Shown: positions 8,454-16,215 of the stretch, piece after piece | Position numbering within the stretch: position 1 is the first letter of the stretch | How the letters are laid out: each line of letters starts with the position of its first letter | NCBI RefSeq assembly: GCF_000759435.1 | Contig: NZ_JRJG01000038.1 | Span: forward strand, 124,001-188,000 | DNA length: 64,000 bases | Source: Hoeflea sp. BAL378 | Lineage (GTDB): Bacteria > Pseudomonadota > Alphaproteobacteria > Rhizobiales > Rhizobiaceae | Direction: 5' to 3' | Notes under the pieces: generated by a model | What the model was told of the DNA's origin: nothing | The model's input: only the letters and a program-made list of their open reading frames with translations | Database searches by the model: none | Made by a program: the position numbers and the translations under genes

Positions 8454-9766
8454 TGATCTCGATTGCCGGCCTGATCGCGGTGATGGTGCTTGCGTTCCTG
8501 CGTCTGCCGATTGCCTTTGCCATGGGTGTCGTCGGCGCTGTCGGCATGGCCTACATGACCAGCATGTCCGCCTCGATATCCGTCGTCGGCCGGCTGATGA
8601 TCGATACGAGCCAGGACTATGGTCTGTCGGTGGTGCCGCTCTTCGTGCTGATGGGGCAGTTCGTCAACAAGGGTGGCCTCTCCAGGGAACTCTATCGAGC
8701 CGCATTTGTCTTTCTCGGCCATTTGCGCGGCGGCCTGGCGATGACAACGATTGTCGCCTGCGCCGGCTTCTCGGCGATCTGCGGTTCGTCGGTGGCCACC
8801 GCCGCGACGATGGCAAAGGTCGCCATGCCGGAAATGCGGAGGCTCGGATACAATGACGCGCTCTCCACCGCGTCGATCGCGGCTGGGGGGACGCTCGGCA
8901 TTCTCATTCCGCCCAGCGTGATCCTCGTCATCTATGGTCTGATGACGCAGACAAGCATCGCGAAACTGTTCCTGGCCGGCATCATTCCGGGTCTGCTGGG
9001 CGTGTTGTTCTATCTTTTCGCCGTCCAGTTCTCGGTCATGCGCGATCCGTCCGCCGGTCCGAGCGGCCCCCGCAGCACATGGCCCGAACGGCTCCGGGCG
9101 CTGCGGGATGTCTGGAGCGTGGTGCTTCTGTTCTTCATCGTCATCGGCGGACTCTATGGCGCGTTCGACTTCGCTCCCCTCAACATCACGTTTTCGCCCA
9201 CCGAAGCGGCCGGCATCGGCGCGATGGGGGCATTCCTGATCGCTCTTTTCCGGGGCCAGCTCAACGCACGCGTGATCGGCGTGATACTGATCGATACGGC
9301 GGCGACCACCGCCGCGCTGTTCAGCGTCCTGATCGGGGCCTGGATGTTCTCCAATTTTGTCAACCTGGCAGGATTGCCCGCCGACCTTCAGACATTCGTG
9401 CTGAGCTTCGGGGCGGGACCGATGACCGTCATGCTGGTCATCGTTGCGGTGTATCTGCTGCTCGGCTGCGTCTTCGAGAGCATGTCGATGCTTCTCTTGA
9501 CGGTGCCGATCTTCTTTCCGCTGGTCTCGGCGCTCGGCATCGATCCGGTATGGTTCGGCATCGTGGTGGTCGTGGTCACCGAGATCAGCCTCATCACGCC
9601 GCCGGTCGGGCTGAATGTCTTCGTCCTCAAGGGCGTGGTGAGCGATGTCTCCACCGGCACCATATTCCGCGGCGTCACGCCATTCTGGGTGGCCGACCTT
9701 TTCCGCCTGGCGCTGCTGATGGCGTTCTCCGGTATCAGCCTCTATCTTCCGAACATGATGAACTAG
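8450..9766 (+). CDS. dctM: TRAP transporter large permease subunit
   Basis: This DctM-type permease of 438 residues has about 12 membrane segments. Conserved features include the hairpin-loop region GGTLGILIPPSVILVIYG near residue 145 and a second STILIPP-like region in the C-terminal half (EISLITPPVGLNVFVLKG). It couples sodium-driven uptake to the DctP receptor. ATG 8450 overlaps the dctQ stop as ATGA; longer reading upstream is not needed. It closes the operon, and a hairpin follows at 9805. Confidence 0.92.
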   Translation: MMISIAGLIAVMVLAFLRLPIAFAMGVVGAVGMAYMTSMSASISVVGRLMIDTSQDYGLSVVPLFVLMGQFVNKGGLSRELYRAAFVFLGHLRGGLAMTTIVACAGFSAICGSSVATAATMAKVAMPEMRRLGYNDALSTASIAAGGTLGILIPPSVILVIYGLMTQTSIAKLFLAGIIPGLLGVLFYLFAVQFSVMRDPSAGPSGPRSTWPERLRALRDVWSVVLLFFIVIGGLYGAFDFAPLNITFSPTEAAGIGAMGAFLIALFRGQLNARVIGVILIDTAATTAALFSVLIGAWMFSNFVNLAGLPADLQTFVLSFGAGPMTVMLVIVAVYLLLGCVFESMSMLLLTVPIFFPLVSALGIDPVWFGIVVVVVTEISLITPPVGLNVFVLKGVVSDVSTGTIFRGVTPFWVADLFRLALLMAFSGISLYLPNMMN

Positions 9767-9804
9767 GGCCCGAACGAAACCGATAACCCCATCGGTCTGG
9801 AAAG

Positions 9805-9839
9805 CCTGTCCGGGCGGCCTTGCCGGCTGCCCGGACAGG
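9805..9839. terminator. Bidirectional terminator-like hairpin
   Basis: CCTGTCCGGGC and GCCCGGACAGG form a perfect 11-bp stem around a 13-base loop that has its own GGC/GCC pairing. It lies between the end of TRAP operon 1 and the end of the convergent minus-strand operon, so it could stop transcription from both sides. No T tract is present. Confidence 0.55.
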
Positions 9840-9919
9840 ATCATGACCCGCCGAAGGCCGCCGCCGGTCTTGCACGGCGTCGGCGTGAGTTTACGGGTAA
9901 GCGTGCCGGCAAGTGACGA

Positions 9920-11170
9920 TCAGGCGGATTGATCCTTGTTGAGCGCCCGCTCGGCGCCTTTGGGGTTCTCCCTCAGGCGCTCCCGGATGTCCTGGGCGAT
10001 GTCGCCGACAAACACATCCTCCTGGCCGGTCTGCAGCGCCTTCACCAGGGCCAGGGCGATGGCATCGGGCGCGAGTTTCGGCGCGGGCAGGGTCTGGTAC
10101 CATTCCCCGTCGATCGGCCCGGCGAACAGGTTGATCACCCGGATCCCGCCCGGGCGCATTTCGCCGCGCAGGGACTGCGACAGCGACAGGCAGCCGGCCT
10201 GGACCGCGCTGAACGCGCCGAACGGATTTGCATTGGCCAGGGCATAGGCGGAAAACACGTTCACCCACGCCGCTGCGCCGGTGGGTCCATCCGCGCCGCG
10301 CGCCCGCATCGCCCCGCCGAAGGCCTGGGCCAGGTGCACGAACCCCATGAAATGCCGGTTGACCTGGTCCCGGACGGCTGAGGCGTTGGCCTGGTCGAGC
10401 AGGTTTCCGGGCCGGACGTAATCGGTGGTGTTGACGAGGATGTCGACCTTGCCGCCAATCAGCGCCGCCAGTCGCTGCACCGAACGCTCGTCATCGACGC
10501 TGAGCTCCATCACCTGCAGCCGATCGCCGGCGGTGAGCCGGTCCTGCCCCTCGAACGGCTTCCAAGGCTCGGATATCCCGACAAGGACGGTGGCGCCCGC
10601 ATCCGCCAGTCTGCGGGCGATGGCCTGGCCCACGCCTGATCTCCCGTCGGTCACCAGCACGCGCCGGAATTTGGGGTCCGCGGTCATTTCGCGCCACTGC
10701 CTGTCGTCGGTCATGTTGGGTGCATCCTGCTCAGGCCGCGCAAAAGCGGCGGCGTTCCCGGCCTTGTCCATCTGCAGCGACAGACGGACCCTGTCGCCGG
10801 TGCTGCAATCGGCGTGGAGATGGGCCACCAGGATGGGGCCGCAATCGAGTTTCACCAGTCCGATCAGCCAGGGAGCACGCTCGCGGAAATAGGGCTCGCC
10901 CGGCGCCGAGATCAGGGTATGCGACAGGATCACGCCGCCGGTGGGAAGGTCGGTGAGCGGCAGGTCGTCCGACAGGCACTCGGTGCAGGCGTCCCGCGGC
11001 GGATAGGCGATGGCGCCGCACTCGGCGCATTGTTGCAGCGCGAACCGGCCCTCGGCGGCGGCCGCGGTGAGGATCTGCGCCGTCCGCGACTGAAACGATG
11101 GCGGCAGCATCGGCACCTGAGTGCGCATCAGCGGGTCTTTGCGGGACGGGCGCTTGAGTGGCTCTGTCAT
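9920..11170 (-). CDS. Zinc-ribbon/OB-fold (DUF35) fused to degenerate SDR domain
   Basis: This two-domain protein has 416 residues. Residues about 40-135 form a DUF35-type rubredoxin-like zinc ribbon (C48, C51, C62, C65) plus OB fold. Such proteins partner thiolase-like enzymes. Residues about 168-405 form an SDR fold. The cofactor motif is altered (TDGRSGVG instead of TGxxxGIG), the NNAG motif reads NTTD, and at the proper spacing from Ser306 the catalytic Tyr is Phe319 and the Lys is Gln323. The SDR half therefore looks non-catalytic. ATG 11170 follows the thiolase stop by two bases, which supports tight co-expression. Confidence 0.8.
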   Translation of the reverse strand: MTEPLKRPSRKDPLMRTQVPMLPPSFQSRTAQILTAAAAEGRFALQQCAECGAIAYPPRDACTECLSDDLPLTDLPTGGVILSHTLISAPGEPYFRERAPWLIGLVKLDCGPILVAHLHADCSTGDRVRLSLQMDKAGNAAAFARPEQDAPNMTDDRQWREMTADPKFRRVLVTDGRSGVGQAIARRLADAGATVLVGISEPWKPFEGQDRLTAGDRLQVMELSVDDERSVQRLAALIGGKVDILVNTTDYVRPGNLLDQANASAVRDQVNRHFMGFVHLAQAFGGAMRARGADGPTGAAAWVNVFSAYALANANPFGAFSAVQAGCLSLSQSLRGEMRPGGIRVINLFAGPIDGEWYQTLPAPKLAPDAIALALVKALQTGQEDVFVGDIAQDIRERLRENPKGAERALNKDQSA

Positions 11171-11172
11171 GG

Positions 11173-12348
11173 TCAGTTCCCCGCCAGAATGACGGCGCCT
11201 GACGAAAGGCCGCGGTCGTAGGTCATCATGCCAAATCCCGAAGCCAGGGACAGCCGGGCGCCTGGAACCTGGGTCGGCCCGGCTGTGCCGGTGACCTGGC
11301 GCAGCGCCTCGTTCAGCCCGAGATAGCCACCGCCGCCCCCGGCCTGCCCACACGACAACTGGCCCCCCGAAGTGTTGTGCGGGAAATCCCCGTCGATCGT
11401 CAGGTCATGGGCGCGGACGAACTCCGCGCCTTCGCCCTTCCTGCAGAAGCCGAGATCCTCGAATTGCATCATGCATATCACCGGATAATCGTCATAGGTC
11501 TGCACCACGTCCAGATCCTTGGGCCCAATGCCGGCAATGGCGTAGAGCTCGTCGATATCGGCCACCCAGCCGCCGCGAAGCTGCACGTCGTCATGCACCG
11601 CGTTGTGGCGTTCGATCGATGACAGAAGCCGGGCGAAGGGCAGGCCGAGCGCCCTGGCCGTTTCCTCGCGCATGACCAGCAGCCCCTCGGCGCCGGCGCA
11701 GGGCATGACGCAGTCGAACAGATGGATCGGGTCGGCGATCGGCCGCGCCGTCATGTACTGCTCCAGCGTGAGCGGCTTACTCATCAGGGCGTTGGGATTG
11801 CGCAAGGCGTTGTCGCGCTGCGCGACCGCGATGCGGCCGAGATCCTCGCGGGTCACCCCGAAGCGCTGCATGTAGGTCCGGGCAATCAGGGCGAAGCTGG
11901 CATTGGCCCCGCCGGAGCCGTAGGACAGCACCGCATCCTGGGCAAAGCGGGCGAAATTCGCCGTCGTCTGCCGGAATGTGTCGACATGGTTGGTGTCCGC
12001 TCCGACGCAGGCGACCACGCTTGCATCTCCGGCCTGGACCGCCCGGGCCGCGCGGCGGACGGCGGCGATGCCGCTTGCGCCTCCCAGCGGAATCGTATCG
12101 ACCCAGCGCAGGGACATCCCCATGTGCTGGGCCAGGCCGATGGCGCTGTCGGGTCCAACCGTGAAGCTCGACAGGCAGAAGCCGTCGAAATCCTTGTGGG
12201 ACAGTCCTGCCGATGTGCTCAGGCCGCGCAGCGCCTTGCCGATCCACCAATGGGCCGGCCTGGTCGAAAAGCGCTGATAGGGCACGGTGACGGGGCAGGC
12301 GAGGACGACGCCGTCATACCCGCTTCGGCCTGGCGTGGCGGCGCTCAC
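11173..12348 (-). CDS. Thiolase-like protein (acetyl-CoA acyltransferase/aldolase fold)
   Basis: This 391-residue protein has a thiolase fold of the SCP-x/Ltp2 type. At the place of the nucleophilic Cys (usual CxSG) it reads LGGASG at residues 88-93, and the C-terminal GHP motif is CGQAGGGGG. It therefore lacks the normal acyl-transfer cysteine. The best known relatives without it are the Ltp2-type retro-aldolases of steroid side-chain degradation, which require a DUF35 partner like the one encoded next door. GTG 12348 is chosen because GGGGGG precedes it by four to five bases and the alignable sequence starts soon after; TTG 12435 is an upstream alternative. Retro-aldol cleavage of a CoA ester is an inference. 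Confidence 0.8.
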   Translation of the reverse strand: MSAATPGRSGYDGVVLACPVTVPYQRFSTRPAHWWIGKALRGLSTSAGLSHKDFDGFCLSSFTVGPDSAIGLAQHMGMSLRWVDTIPLGGASGIAAVRRAARAVQAGDASVVACVGADTNHVDTFRQTTANFARFAQDAVLSYGSGGANASFALIARTYMQRFGVTREDLGRIAVAQRDNALRNPNALMSKPLTLEQYMTARPIADPIHLFDCVMPCAGAEGLLVMREETARALGLPFARLLSSIERHNAVHDDVQLRGGWVADIDELYAIAGIGPKDLDVVQTYDDYPVICMMQFEDLGFCRKGEGAEFVRAHDLTIDGDFPHNTSGGQLSCGQAGGGGGYLGLNEALRQVTGTAGPTQVPGARLSLASGFGMMTYDRGLSSGAVILAGN

Positions 12349-12476
12349 ATGGCCCCCCGTGGCGGACAGAGGAGACCCGCGGCCGGACAAGGCGAGGCGA
12401 AGCGGCGCCGCATCGAAGGCCGCCGGGACGCACAACTTGGGTGACGAGTGTTCATGAAAGCGGTCCTTCGCCTGTG

Positions 12477-14108
12477 CTATCGCCTGATCTTGTAGCCCGA
12501 CTGGTCACGATCCCACATGCCGTCGACGATTCCATCCGATCGCAGGACGACTTTCTTGACCTTGCCGTTCTCGGTGAGCGGCATGTCGTCAACACGTCTG
12601 AGAAACCGCGGCACCGCGAAATAGGCGAGGCGGCTCTCCGCGTATTTGATGAGGTCGAGTTCGTCGAACTCAACGCCGGGCTTCAACTGCAGGGCCACGG
12701 CGACTTCTTCCTCGCCCAGTTCCGAGGGGACAGGATAGGCCGCGCAGGCCTTGATGGCGGGATGCGACAGGATCACCTGCTCGACCTCCCAACTGGAGAC
12801 ATTCTCGCCCCGGCGACGGATGGCGTCCTTTGTCCGGTCGATGAAGCGGTAGTAGCCTTCCGGTTCACGCTGCACCCGGTCGCCGGTGTGAAACCACAGG
12901 TTCTGCCAGGCCTCCACGGTTTTCTCGGCCATGCCGAAATAGCCCGATGCAAAGGAATAGGGCTCCGTGGGGCGCAACAGCAGTTCGCCAGCGACGCCAT
13001 CGGGAACGGGTGTCTGGTGCTCATCGACGATCATGGCTTCCGCGCCGGGCGCGAGATACCCCATCGATCCCGGATGATCCGACGGAGCAGGGGTGTAGAA
13101 GACGAAATTGGTTTCCGTCGAGGCGTATCCATCCACCAGCGGCACACCAAAGCGCTCGAGAAAGGGGGCCTGCATCGGCCCCGGCACGCCGCCGCCTAGG
13201 GCGACCCGCACGCTGTGATCCCTGTCGTTACCGCGGGCGGGCTGCGCCATCAGGATCGCCGCCATTGCCCCCAGCAGATAGGTTACGGTGGCGCCGGTTT
13301 CCCTGGCGCGATCCCAGAACCGGGATGCCGAAAATTTCGGCTCGAGCACGTATTCGCATCCGTTCAGCAGCGCCTGATAGAACGTGTTCAGCGCATTCGT
13401 GTGGAACACAGGCAACGTGGTCATCAGCACATCGCCCTCGCGCACGCCCAGCGCGCGCGCCGAATACACGCCCCACCAGAACATCTGCGCCTGCGGGCAG
13501 CACACGCCTTTCGACGGGCCGGTGGTGCCGGAGGTGTAGAGAATGGCAACCGTTTGGCCGGGGGTGGTGCACGGGACCACGTCGCCGAGCTCGGCGCCGA
13601 CCGCCGCGAGATCGCCCTGGCCGGTCACGATTTGATCGTCTTCGATCCGCCAGATCAGGCCGGGCACCCTGGTCCCTTCGGGCAGGTCGTCATAGACCGG
13701 CAGGAACCCGGACTCCACGACCAGCAGTTTGGGCTCGGCATTGTTCATCACATGGGCCAGTTGGGCGCCCCGGAAGGCTGTGTTGATGGGCGTCGCGATG
13801 GCCCCCAGCCAGGCACAGCCCAGATAGACCTGCAGGAATTCGGCGCGGTTGCCGGAATGGATGGCGACCCTGTCGCCGGCCGTCACGCCGGCATGGGCAA
13901 GATACCGGGCATAGGTCTGGGCGATCCGGGCCGTCTGTTCGAAGCTCCAGCGGGCGTCGCCGCAGGTCACCAACGGCTTGTCGCGGTATTTCTCCGCCTG
14001 GCGTGTGAGAAGCGTGGAGAGCGTCCGGTCCCCGGGCGGGAACTCCGCGGCAATCCGGGCATAGCTGTCCGTCTGCTGCTGTCGCGATGGCCGTTCCAGA
14101 TGCGTCAA
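12477..14108 (-). CDS. AMP-dependent acyl-CoA synthetase/ligase
   Basis: This ANL-superfamily ligase of about 543 residues activates a carboxylic acid with ATP and CoA. It shows the P-loop-like YTSGTTGPSKGV motif, GYASTET, the FHTGDRVQ hinge-proximal motif and the C-terminal catalytic lysine motif ENGKVKKVV. TTG 14108 is preferred because GGGGGAGAG stands four bases upstream; TTG 14126 is also in frame but lacks a ribosome site. It is the first gene of a minus-strand operon with the thiolase-like and DUF35-SDR genes, so it probably makes the CoA ester they process. It closely resembles the caiC/crotonobetaine ligase type, but the substrate is unknown. Confidence 0.88.
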   Translation of the reverse strand: MTHLERPSRQQQTDSYARIAAEFPPGDRTLSTLLTRQAEKYRDKPLVTCGDARWSFEQTARIAQTYARYLAHAGVTAGDRVAIHSGNRAEFLQVYLGCAWLGAIATPINTAFRGAQLAHVMNNAEPKLLVVESGFLPVYDDLPEGTRVPGLIWRIEDDQIVTGQGDLAAVGAELGDVVPCTTPGQTVAILYTSGTTGPSKGVCCPQAQMFWWGVYSARALGVREGDVLMTTLPVFHTNALNTFYQALLNGCEYVLEPKFSASRFWDRARETGATVTYLLGAMAAILMAQPARGNDRDHSVRVALGGGVPGPMQAPFLERFGVPLVDGYASTETNFVFYTPAPSDHPGSMGYLAPGAEAMIVDEHQTPVPDGVAGELLLRPTEPYSFASGYFGMAEKTVEAWQNLWFHTGDRVQREPEGYYRFIDRTKDAIRRRGENVSSWEVEQVILSHPAIKACAAYPVPSELGEEEVAVALQLKPGVEFDELDLIKYAESRLAYFAVPRFLRRVDDMPLTENGKVKKVVLRSDGIVDGMWDRDQSGYKIRR

Positions 14109-14126
14109 GGTGCTCTCCCCCGGCAA

Positions 14127-14621
14127 GGACTAAGCGAAAAAAGCCGGCTTTCGACCGGGACTATCTTACATGTCAAATAATCCGCCAGCCTGTTCGCGTC
14201 AAATGCCATTTGCCGGCGCAAACGGCCCCGGAGCATGGCTCGCCCGCCTCGTTACCATTCTATCCTGTTGAATAAAAATACAAAAATGAAATATTCCGGC
14301 TGCCGGCCGCGATTCAATTTATATGCTTTGACAAAAGCTTATATGTAAAATAAAAGGTTAAGCGCTAAAATAGTTTGGATCGCCCCGGGGGCGGGATTGG
14401 CCGGATGCAATGAGAACTGGTTGCCATCCCATCCAGTCCAATCCACGGCGGGGAGCGAATGCCCCTCCGGTCCGACACACAACCCAGGCGGAGTTTCCTG
14501 TCCATCAGCAACAAGAAATCACTCGGGACAGTCAGGAAACCAGCTTCGTCAGCCCGGGACATGCGGCCTCCCAATGAGGCGCCGCATGTCCGGGACATCA
14601 ACCCAAAAAGGAGGGTCTGAA
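14127..14621. promoter_or_regulatory. Divergent control region: CoA-ligase operon and TRAP operon 2
   Basis: These 495 bases hold no recognisable gene and include an AT-rich stretch at 14265-14370. TTATATGTAAAATAAAA at 14339-14355 matches 15 of 17 bases of 6634-6650 in the leader of TRAP operon 1. A weaker copy, TGTCAAAT, is at 14171-14178, close to the CoA-ligase start. GCTTT and AAAGC repeats flank GACA just upstream of the 17-mer. The region probably carries both promoters and a shared operator. AGGAGGG at 14609-14615 is the ribosome site of the TRAP binding protein. Confidence 0.5.
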
Positions 14622-15611
14622 ATGAAGCCTATGAAGTCGTTTCTGCTCGGCGCAGCAGCACTCGCAATGTCAACCTTCGCCGCAACGTCTGCATTCGCAG
14701 AGGTGGCCGTCCTTCGGGCCGTGAGCTGCTTTCCGGTCGGCGCACCTCCCGGTGTCCTGTTCGAGGAGCTCGTTGCCGAGATCAACAAGCGCGGCGAGGG
14801 GGTTGTCCAAGTCGAACTCCTGGGCGGTGCGCCCGCCATCGGCAGCCCGTTCCAGGTCGCCGAACGCATGGCGCTGGGTGCCTATGACATCGCCGGCTGC
14901 CCTGAAGCGTTCTTCGGCAACCTCGTCCCCGAAGCGCCCGTCCTGCGCCTGGCCGACCACACCTATGCCGAACTGCGCGAGAACGGGGGCCTCGATTATT
15001 TCCAGGAGCTGATGAAGGCGAAAGGCGCGATCTTTCTCGGCCGGCACCAGGACGATGGTGCCTTCCACCTTTTCCTCGCCGATCCGATCGACAGGCCGGA
15101 CCTGACAGGCCTCAACTTGCGTATTTCGCCGGTCTACACCGCCTTCTTCAAGGCCATGGGGGCGACGGTGCAGCGCTCGACGATGCCCGAGGTCTACACG
15201 CTGATGGAAAACGGCACGGTTGACGGCTTTGGCTGGTCGCTCCGGGGCATCTCCCCGGACTGGTACAAGGTCGCGCATTATCGCGTCGATCCCGGCGTCT
15301 ATCACGCGACCGTTCACACCATCGCCAATCTGGCACGCTGGGAATCGATGAGCCAGGAAGCGCGCGACCTTGTGATGTCCGTGGTCCTCGAGTTCGAGGC
15401 GAAGGCCGAGCCGACCAGCGACCTGGCCAAGGACCTCGATGCGAAGATGCTGGCGACGATGGCCGAAAACGGCATGAAGACGATCACGTTTGAAGGCGCG
15501 GATGCCGAAAAATGGCTCGCCGTGGCAAAGGACTCCGCCTGGGCCGAGTTCCTTCAGGAGAACCCCGAAACGGGTCCCAAGCTCAAGGAGCTCTTTTCAA
15601 AGAGCAACTGA
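14622..15611 (+). CDS. dctP: TRAP transporter solute-binding protein
   Basis: This second DctP-type periplasmic receptor has 329 residues and a signal peptide ending in TSAFA before EVAVLRAVS. The conserved receptor segment DLTGLNLRISP carries the presumed carboxylate-binding arginine near residue 165. ATG 14622 has AGGAGGG six bases upstream, one of the best ribosome sites in the window, which suggests high expression. It differs strongly from the receptor at 6854, so the substrates are probably different. An inverted repeat follows 22 bases after the stop, before dctQ. Confidence 0.9.
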   Translation: MKPMKSFLLGAAALAMSTFAATSAFAEVAVLRAVSCFPVGAPPGVLFEELVAEINKRGEGVVQVELLGGAPAIGSPFQVAERMALGAYDIAGCPEAFFGNLVPEAPVLRLADHTYAELRENGGLDYFQELMKAKGAIFLGRHQDDGAFHLFLADPIDRPDLTGLNLRISPVYTAFFKAMGATVQRSTMPEVYTLMENGTVDGFGWSLRGISPDWYKVAHYRVDPGVYHATVHTIANLARWESMSQEARDLVMSVVLEFEAKAEPTSDLAKDLDAKMLATMAENGMKTITFEGADAEKWLAVAKDSAWAEFLQENPETGPKLKELFSKSN

Positions 15612-15633
15612 TCCGCTCAGCGATCCGATCGAA

Positions 15634-15660
15634 GTCGACCTGCCGCCCTGGCAGGTCGAC
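15634..15660 (+). promoter_or_regulatory. Perfect 11-bp hairpin between dctP and dctQ
   Basis: GTCGACCTGCC and GGCAGGTCGAC pair exactly around the 5-base loop GCCCT. The repeat is entirely intergenic, has no T tract, and lies between the binding-protein and small-permease genes of TRAP operon 2. mRNA stabilisation or partial termination is likely but inferred. Confidence 0.6.
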
Positions 15661-15690
15661 GATCTTCTCACCTGAAGACTGGGGCGCCCC

Positions 15691-16212
15691 ATGACCGACT
15701 TGCTCAACACCTTCGAAGCCAAGTTCATCCGATTCAATACCGCGATCGCAATCGGCGTGGCGATCTCGATCGGCATCTTCACCCTTCTGGTGCCCTTCGA
15801 TTTCATGCTGCGCAAGCTCAGAGTGGGCGGGCTTGAATGGCTGAACGAGGGGGCGGAGTACTTCCTCTTCTTCGGCATATTCCTGTCTGCGACCTGGGTG
15901 CTGCAGCAGGGGGCACATGTGCGGGTGGATATCGTCATCTCCAACCTGCCGGTCCGCGCCGCAGCCTGGCTGGAGCGCGCGATGGATCTGGTCGGCGCGG
16001 TCCTTTGCGCCATCATGGCGTATCTGGGGGCCCGGAGCACCTTCTCCTCCTATCTCCTGGGAACATTGCCTGACAAAGACCTGAGGATTCCGAACTGGAT
16101 CATCCTCTCGGTCTTCTGCATCGCCTTTGTTCTGCTCACGATCGAATTTCTTCTGCGCTATCGCCGTGCCGGACAGCATGGCTATGTCGCCGAAGCAAGC
16201 GCGGGATTCTGA
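15691..16212 (+). CDS. dctQ: TRAP transporter small permease subunit
   Basis: This DctQ-type protein of 173 residues has four predicted membrane segments (around residues 17-40, 50-72, 90-112 and 133-153). The conserved EWLNEGAEYFLFFG and GAHVRVDI stretches fit the small TRAP subunit that joins DctM. The start at 15691 is the first ATG after the hairpin and gives a cytoplasmic N-terminus. Only three bases separate its stop from the dctM start. Confidence 0.88.
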   Translation: MTDLLNTFEAKFIRFNTAIAIGVAISIGIFTLLVPFDFMLRKLRVGGLEWLNEGAEYFLFFGIFLSATWVLQQGAHVRVDIVISNLPVRAAAWLERAMDLVGAVLCAIMAYLGARSTFSSYLLGTLPDKDLRIPNWIILSVFCIAFVLLTIEFLLRYRRAGQHGYVAEASAGF

Positions 16213-16215
16213 TCC

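Noticed and set aside
12346-12455. Short ATG frame before the thiolase-like gene
   Set aside because: It is about 36 codons, has no ribosome site, and overlaps the preferred thiolase start region in another frame.
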